Positions 60,933 through 64,000 of a stretch of DNA of 64,000 nucleotides are shown here, in pieces. Where the stretch lies: contig NZ_ML769312.1 in NCBI RefSeq assembly GCF_009720365.1, positions 248,001-312,000 of the forward strand, in the 5' to 3' direction. Below the pieces are notes generated by a model. The model made no database searches. It was not told where the DNA came from and saw only the letters and a program-made list of their open reading frames with translations. The stretch comes from Catellatospora paridis (GTDB lineage Bacteria > Actinomycetota > Actinomycetes > Mycobacteriales > Micromonosporaceae). Each line of letters starts with the position of its first letter. Position 1 is the first letter of the stretch. The position numbers and the translations under genes are program-made.

Positions 60933-61693
60933 CGCTGCTCCAGACGTGCCATCAGGCCGGCGATCTGCTCGGCGCGGCCGGGCATCCGCGCGGCGCCGCC
61001 GAGCCGGTCGGCGACCTGCCCGTCGCGCAGCAACACCACCTCGTCGGCGTACGAGGCGGCGACCGGATCGTGGGTCACCATCACGACCGTCTGCCCGTGC
61101 CCGTCCACCGCCGCCCGCAGCAGACCCAGCACCTCACGCGAGGCGGTCGTGTCCAGCGCGCCGGTCGGCTCGTCGGCGAAGACCACATCCGGGCGGGTGA
61201 TCAGCGCACGGGCGATGGCGACCCGCTGCTGCTGCCCACCGGACAGCTCGCTCGGCCGGTGCGCGGCCCGGTCGGCCAGGCCCACCTCGGCGAGCGCGGC
61301 CCGCACCGCCGCCGCGGCCGGGCGGCGACCTGCCAACCGCAGCGGCAGCTCCACGTTCTGCGCCGCCGTCAGCGACCCGACCAGGTTGAACGCCTGGAAC
61401 ACGAAACCGATCCGCTCGCGGCGCAGCACGGTGCGCCGGTGTTCGCTGAGCCCGCCCAGGTCCACGCCACCGACACGCACCGCGCCGGCAGTGAGCCGGT
61501 CCAGGCCCGCGGCGCACTGCAGCAGGGTGGACTTGCCGGACCCCGAAGGCCCCATCACCGCCGTGAAGGTCCCGGTCGCGAAGGCCAGCGTCAGGTCGTC
61601 CAGCGCGGTCACGGACTGGTTCCCGGCGCCGTACACCTTGCGGGCCCCGACCAGCCCGACCGCCTCGGCGACAGGGGAATGTGTGATCGTCAT
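60929..61693 (-). CDS. ABC transporter ATPase (MacB/LolD type)
   Basis: This is a 254-residue ATPase. Walker A is GPSGSGKST, the Q-loop is IGFVFQAFNLV, the signature is LSGGQQQRVAIARAL and Walker B is VVFADEPTGALD, followed by the H-loop VTHDP. QAFNLVGSLTAAQNVELPLRLAG is typical of the MacB/LolD group. It drives the FtsX permease encoded directly downstream (4-bp overlap). ATG at 61693 was chosen as the family begins just after it; support from a ribosome site is modest. The 108-bp gap to the divergent kinase gene contains an 18-bp inverted repeat. Confidence 0.95.
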   Translation of the reverse strand: MTITHSPVAEAVGLVGARKVYGAGNQSVTALDDLTLAFATGTFTAVMGPSGSGKSTLLQCAAGLDRLTAGAVRVGGVDLGGLSEHRRTVLRRERIGFVFQAFNLVGSLTAAQNVELPLRLAGRRPAAAAVRAALAEVGLADRAAHRPSELSGGQQQRVAIARALITRPDVVFADEPTGALDTTASREVLGLLRAAVDGHGQTVVMVTHDPVAASYADEVVLLRDGQVADRLGGAARMPGRAEQIAGLMARLEQR

Positions 61694-61750
61694 GCCGACC
61701 AGTCCACCGCCGCGGACGGCCCCGCGCATTGGCGCGGACGGGAGTCCACA

Positions 61751-61768
61751 GGTAGTGCGTGCACTACC
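61751..61768. promoter_or_regulatory. Inverted repeat, probable response-regulator site
   Basis: GGTAGTGC-GT-GCACTACC has perfect 8-bp arms with a 2-nt spacer, between the divergent ABC and two-component genes. Its size and symmetry fit a LuxR/NarL-type dimer site, likely bound by the regulator at 63013. Confidence 0.55.
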
Positions 61769-61801
61769 GTCACGAGATCAACCGGCGGGTACCGTCTAGC
61801 C

Positions 61802-63031
61802 GTGCACACCCGTACCGCCTGGCAGGCCCTGGCGCAGCGGCCACTGCGGTTCCTGACCTCCGCGTGGCCGTGGCGCTCGCTGGCCTACCTGGTCTCCGGT
61901 GTGCTGGCCGGCGGCCTCGTCGGCGCGGTCGTGCTGCTGCTCGCCGCGGCCGGGCTCGTCCTGCTGATCGTGCTGGTCGGGGTGCTGGCGATCCTGGCGC
62001 TGCTGCTGTCGGGCATCTACGTCGCCCGGTTCGAACGCTGGCGGCTGCGCCTGGTCGACCTCGACCCGGCACCCGACCCGCACCAGCAGCCGACCGAACC
62101 GGGGCTGCGGGCCTGGCTCACCACCCGGCTGCGCGAACCCGCGACCTGGCGCGAACTGGGCTTCACCGCGCTGTCCCTGGTCGGGCTGTGGTGGATGGAC
62201 CTCGGCGTGCTGTTCGGCGCGCTCGCCGTGCCCGTAATCGTGATGTTGTCCCCGGTCGACGACTCCGACGTGTGGGGCCTGGCCATCCTCGGGTTCATCC
62301 TGCTGCTGCCCGCCCCGTACACCATCACCGCCTGGGCCGGCGCCCGCGCCGCCTTCACCCGCGCCGTGCTCGCCCCGCGCGACGACGAGCTCGGCGCGCA
62401 GCTGCGCGAGGTGCGCGCCTCCCGCGCCCGGCTGATGGACGCCTTCGAGCTGGAGCGCCGCCGCATCGAACGTGACCTGCACGACGGCGCCCAGCAGCGG
62501 CTGGTGTCGCTGAGCGTGCAATTGGGCCTGGCCGGGCTCGACGCCGAACCCGGCTCGCCCGTCGCCCAGCACCTGGCCGCCGCGCAGGAACAGGTCGCGC
62601 TGACCCTGCAGGAGCTGCGGGCGCTGATCCGCGGCGTACACCCGCAGGTGCTCACCGACCACGGCCTCGGCGACGCCGTCGGCGAGCTGGCGACCCTGTC
62701 ACAGGTGCCGGTGCAGGTCGACATCCGGCTGCCGCACCGCCTCCCCGCACCGGTCGAGGTGACCGCGTACTACGTGGTCGCCGAGGCGCTGGCCAACATC
62801 GCCAAGCACAGCCGTGCCGAACGGGCCGAAGTGACCGGGCGACTGCACACCGACCTGCTCGTACTGGAGATCCGTGACGACGGCGCCGGTGGCGCGGACG
62901 CCGGCGCGGGCAGCGGACTGGCCGGCCTCGCCGACCGGCTGTCCGTGCTCGACGGACGGATGCGCCTGTCCAGCCCGCCCGGCGGGCCGACCCTGCTGCA
63001 CGTGGAGGTGCCGTGCCACTCCGGATCGTGA
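61802..63031 (+). CDS. Sensor histidine kinase, HisKA_3 type
   Basis: This is a 409-residue membrane kinase. Helices lie at about 26-72 and 120-190, with little extracellular loop, so it likely senses within the membrane, as in envelope-stress kinases. The phosphoacceptor is His227 in ERDLHDGAQQRLVSLSVQLG; the ATPase part has ALANIAKHSRA and EIRDDGAGG. GTG at 61802 is the natural start after the divergent promoter. The gene overlaps the response regulator by 19 bp. Together with the divergent ABC exporter this is a typical unit for detecting and pumping out a membrane-active compound, though the ligand is unknown. Confidence 0.94.
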   Translation: MHTRTAWQALAQRPLRFLTSAWPWRSLAYLVSGVLAGGLVGAVVLLLAAAGLVLLIVLVGVLAILALLLSGIYVARFERWRLRLVDLDPAPDPHQQPTEPGLRAWLTTRLREPATWRELGFTALSLVGLWWMDLGVLFGALAVPVIVMLSPVDDSDVWGLAILGFILLLPAPYTITAWAGARAAFTRAVLAPRDDELGAQLREVRASRARLMDAFELERRRIERDLHDGAQQRLVSLSVQLGLAGLDAEPGSPVAQHLAAAQEQVALTLQELRALIRGVHPQVLTDHGLGDAVGELATLSQVPVQVDIRLPHRLPAPVEVTAYYVVAEALANIAKHSRAERAEVTGRLHTDLLVLEIRDDGAGGADAGAGSGLAGLADRLSVLDGRMRLSSPPGGPTLLHVEVPCHSGS

Positions 63032-63660
63032 TCGCCGAGGACAGCGTGCTGCTTCGCGAGGGCCTCACCAGCCTGCTGGAACGTTTCGGCCACACCGTCG
63101 CCGCGGCCGTGGGCGACGCCCCGGCCCTGGTCGCCGCCGTCACCGCGGACCGTCCCGACCTGGTCGTCACCGACGTGCGCATGCCGCCCGGCCACAGCGA
63201 CGACGGCCTGCGCGCCGCCGTCACCCTGCGCCAGGCCGACCCCGGGCTGCCCGTGCTCGTGCTCAGCCAGTACGTCGAGCAGTCCTACGCCGCCAAGCTG
63301 CTCGACACCGGCGATGGCCACGCCGTCGGCTACCTGCTCAAGGACCGCGTCGGCGCGGTGGCGGAGTTCGCGCGGGCGGCCGAGCGGGTCGCCGCCGGAG
63401 CCACCGTCGTCGACCCCGAGGTCGTGCGGCAGCTGCTGCGCCGCCGGCAGGACCCGCTGCAGCGGCTCAGCCCTCGCGAGCGCGAGGTCCTGGAGCTGAT
63501 GGCCCAGGGCCAGGCGAACGCGGCCATCGCCCGCGGCCTGTTCGTCACCGAGGCGGCCGTCAACAAACACGTCAGCAGCATCTTCACGAAACTCGACCTG
63601 CCCCCGGCCGGTGACCAGCACCGGCGGGTCCTGGCGGTGCTCGCGTTCCTGCGCGCGTGA
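63013..63660 (+). CDS. LuxR/NarL-family response regulator
   Basis: This is a 215-residue regulator with a receiver domain (about 1-120; acidic pocket near E9 and D10, phospho-acceptor D54 in VVTDVRMPPG) and a LuxR-type helix-turn-helix (about 148-210; LSPREREVLELMAQGQANAAIARGLFVTEAAVNKHVSSIFTKL). It is the cognate partner of the overlapping kinase gene (19-bp overlap, translational coupling). GTG at 63013 has GGAGG upstream. It should bind the inverted repeat in the divergent promoter at 61751-61768 and control both the ABC genes and its own operon, which is inference. Confidence 0.95.
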   Translation: MPLRIVIAEDSVLLREGLTSLLERFGHTVAAAVGDAPALVAAVTADRPDLVVTDVRMPPGHSDDGLRAAVTLRQADPGLPVLVLSQYVEQSYAAKLLDTGDGHAVGYLLKDRVGAVAEFARAAERVAAGATVVDPEVVRQLLRRRQDPLQRLSPREREVLELMAQGQANAAIARGLFVTEAAVNKHVSSIFTKLDLPPAGDQHRRVLAVLAFLRA

Positions 63661-63730
63661 CCCGTCCCGGCGCTCCGGGGACGTGAGCCGGGGCATCCCT
63701 GTGGACGCGGGTTCGCCTAGGCTGCGGCAC

Positions 63731-64000
63731 ATGCCCTTCACCGGAGGTCATCCAGCGGCCGTGCTGCCGCTCGTCCGAAGCGGTCTGCCGGCCTCAGCCC
63801 TCGTGATCGGCACCGTCACGCCCGACCTGCCGATGATGCTGCCCATCCCCGAGGTGGTCCACTTCGCACACACGCCACTCGGCCTGGTCACCGTGGACCT
63901 GGTCCTCGGCACGATCGTGTTCCTCCTGTGGCAGGTGTTCTTCGGCCCGGCCGTGCTCGTCATCGCGCCGCGCGCAGTCGTCGCCCGCCTGCCCGAGGAG
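63731..64000 (+). CDS. DUF4184 membrane protein, 3' end outside window
   Basis: The first 90 codons are present. MPFTGGHPAAVLPLVRSGLPASALVIGTVTPDLPMML matches the start of DUF4184 proteins, which are integral membrane proteins of unknown function. LVTVDLVLGTIVFLLWQVFFG is a transmembrane segment. The gene starts 70 bp after the response-regulator stop on the same strand, but with a small hairpin-like GC-rich gap between, so cotranscription is uncertain. Confidence 0.85.
   Translation, partial: MPFTGGHPAAVLPLVRSGLPASALVIGTVTPDLPMMLPIPEVVHFAHTPLGLVTVDLVLGTIVFLLWQVFFGPAVLVIAPRAVVARLPEE

Overview
The window is high-GC DNA (roughly 70% G+C or more), with strong third-position G/C bias, many GTG starts and AGGAGG-type ribosome sites. 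The gene content is that of a filamentous actinobacterium: a leaderless-looking furA-katG pair, modular secreted CAZymes with CBM13/CBM35/CBM5-12 modules, a SigE-family sigma factor, cytochrome bd, and LuxR-type two-component genes. A member of the Micromonosporaceae is my best guess. That is an inference from gene content, with no rRNA or marker gene to confirm it. I see no tRNA, rRNA, insertion sequence, prophage or CRISPR array, and there is no gene-free gap above 300 bp.

Layout. (1) 1-16,950 is mainly extracellular carbohydrate work: the end of a GH76 mannanase, katG with its Fur regulator, a VOC protein, a membrane protein and a DUF4132-like protein. These are followed by two multidomain secreted sugar dehydrogenase-type proteins sharing a divergent promoter, and a GH5 endoglucanase. 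(2) 16,960-29,100 is mixed: a TetR/FAD-monooxygenase divergent pair, a GT4 glycosyltransferase, a membrane-anchored propeller, and an M23-like protein that lacks one zinc ligand. An alginate-lyase-family enzyme, DUF305, a VOC protein and two secreted propeller proteins (one ending in a beta-helix-like repeat) complete it. (3) 28,575-34,403 is a same-strand run of GAF protein, GGDEF-EAL protein, membrane diguanylate cyclase, SDR and NTF2-like protein, suggesting a c-di-GMP locus. A broken XRE-type regulator and a VOC gene follow. (4) 35,481-41,959 reads leftward as an MFS transporter, GH15 glucoamylase/trehalase-like enzyme, GMC oxidoreductase and sugar porter. (5) Divergent from it, 42,115-50,508 carries DUF389, cyclase, FUSC-type transporter, NDH-2, G6PDH, CydA and CydB. 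(6) 50,595-64,000 holds a secreted hydrolase, DUF488, a sigma factor coupled to a membrane propeller, a desaturase, a cold-shock protein, a PLP aminotransferase and an SDR without its catalytic triad. An L12-like membrane protein and an ABC exporter divergent from a two-component system follow, then the start of a DUF4184 gene.

How it fits together. Regions 4 and 5 form the most coherent unit: sugar uptake, glycan trimming and sugar oxidation face NADPH production, a non-proton-pumping NADH dehydrogenase and a high-affinity terminal oxidase across one 155-bp promoter region. The secreted enzymes of regions 1 and 2 would supply the sugars. Related TAAG-TTAACTT-type elements upstream of two of the secreted-enzyme loci suggest a shared regulator, and a shorter version also overlaps the furA promoter.
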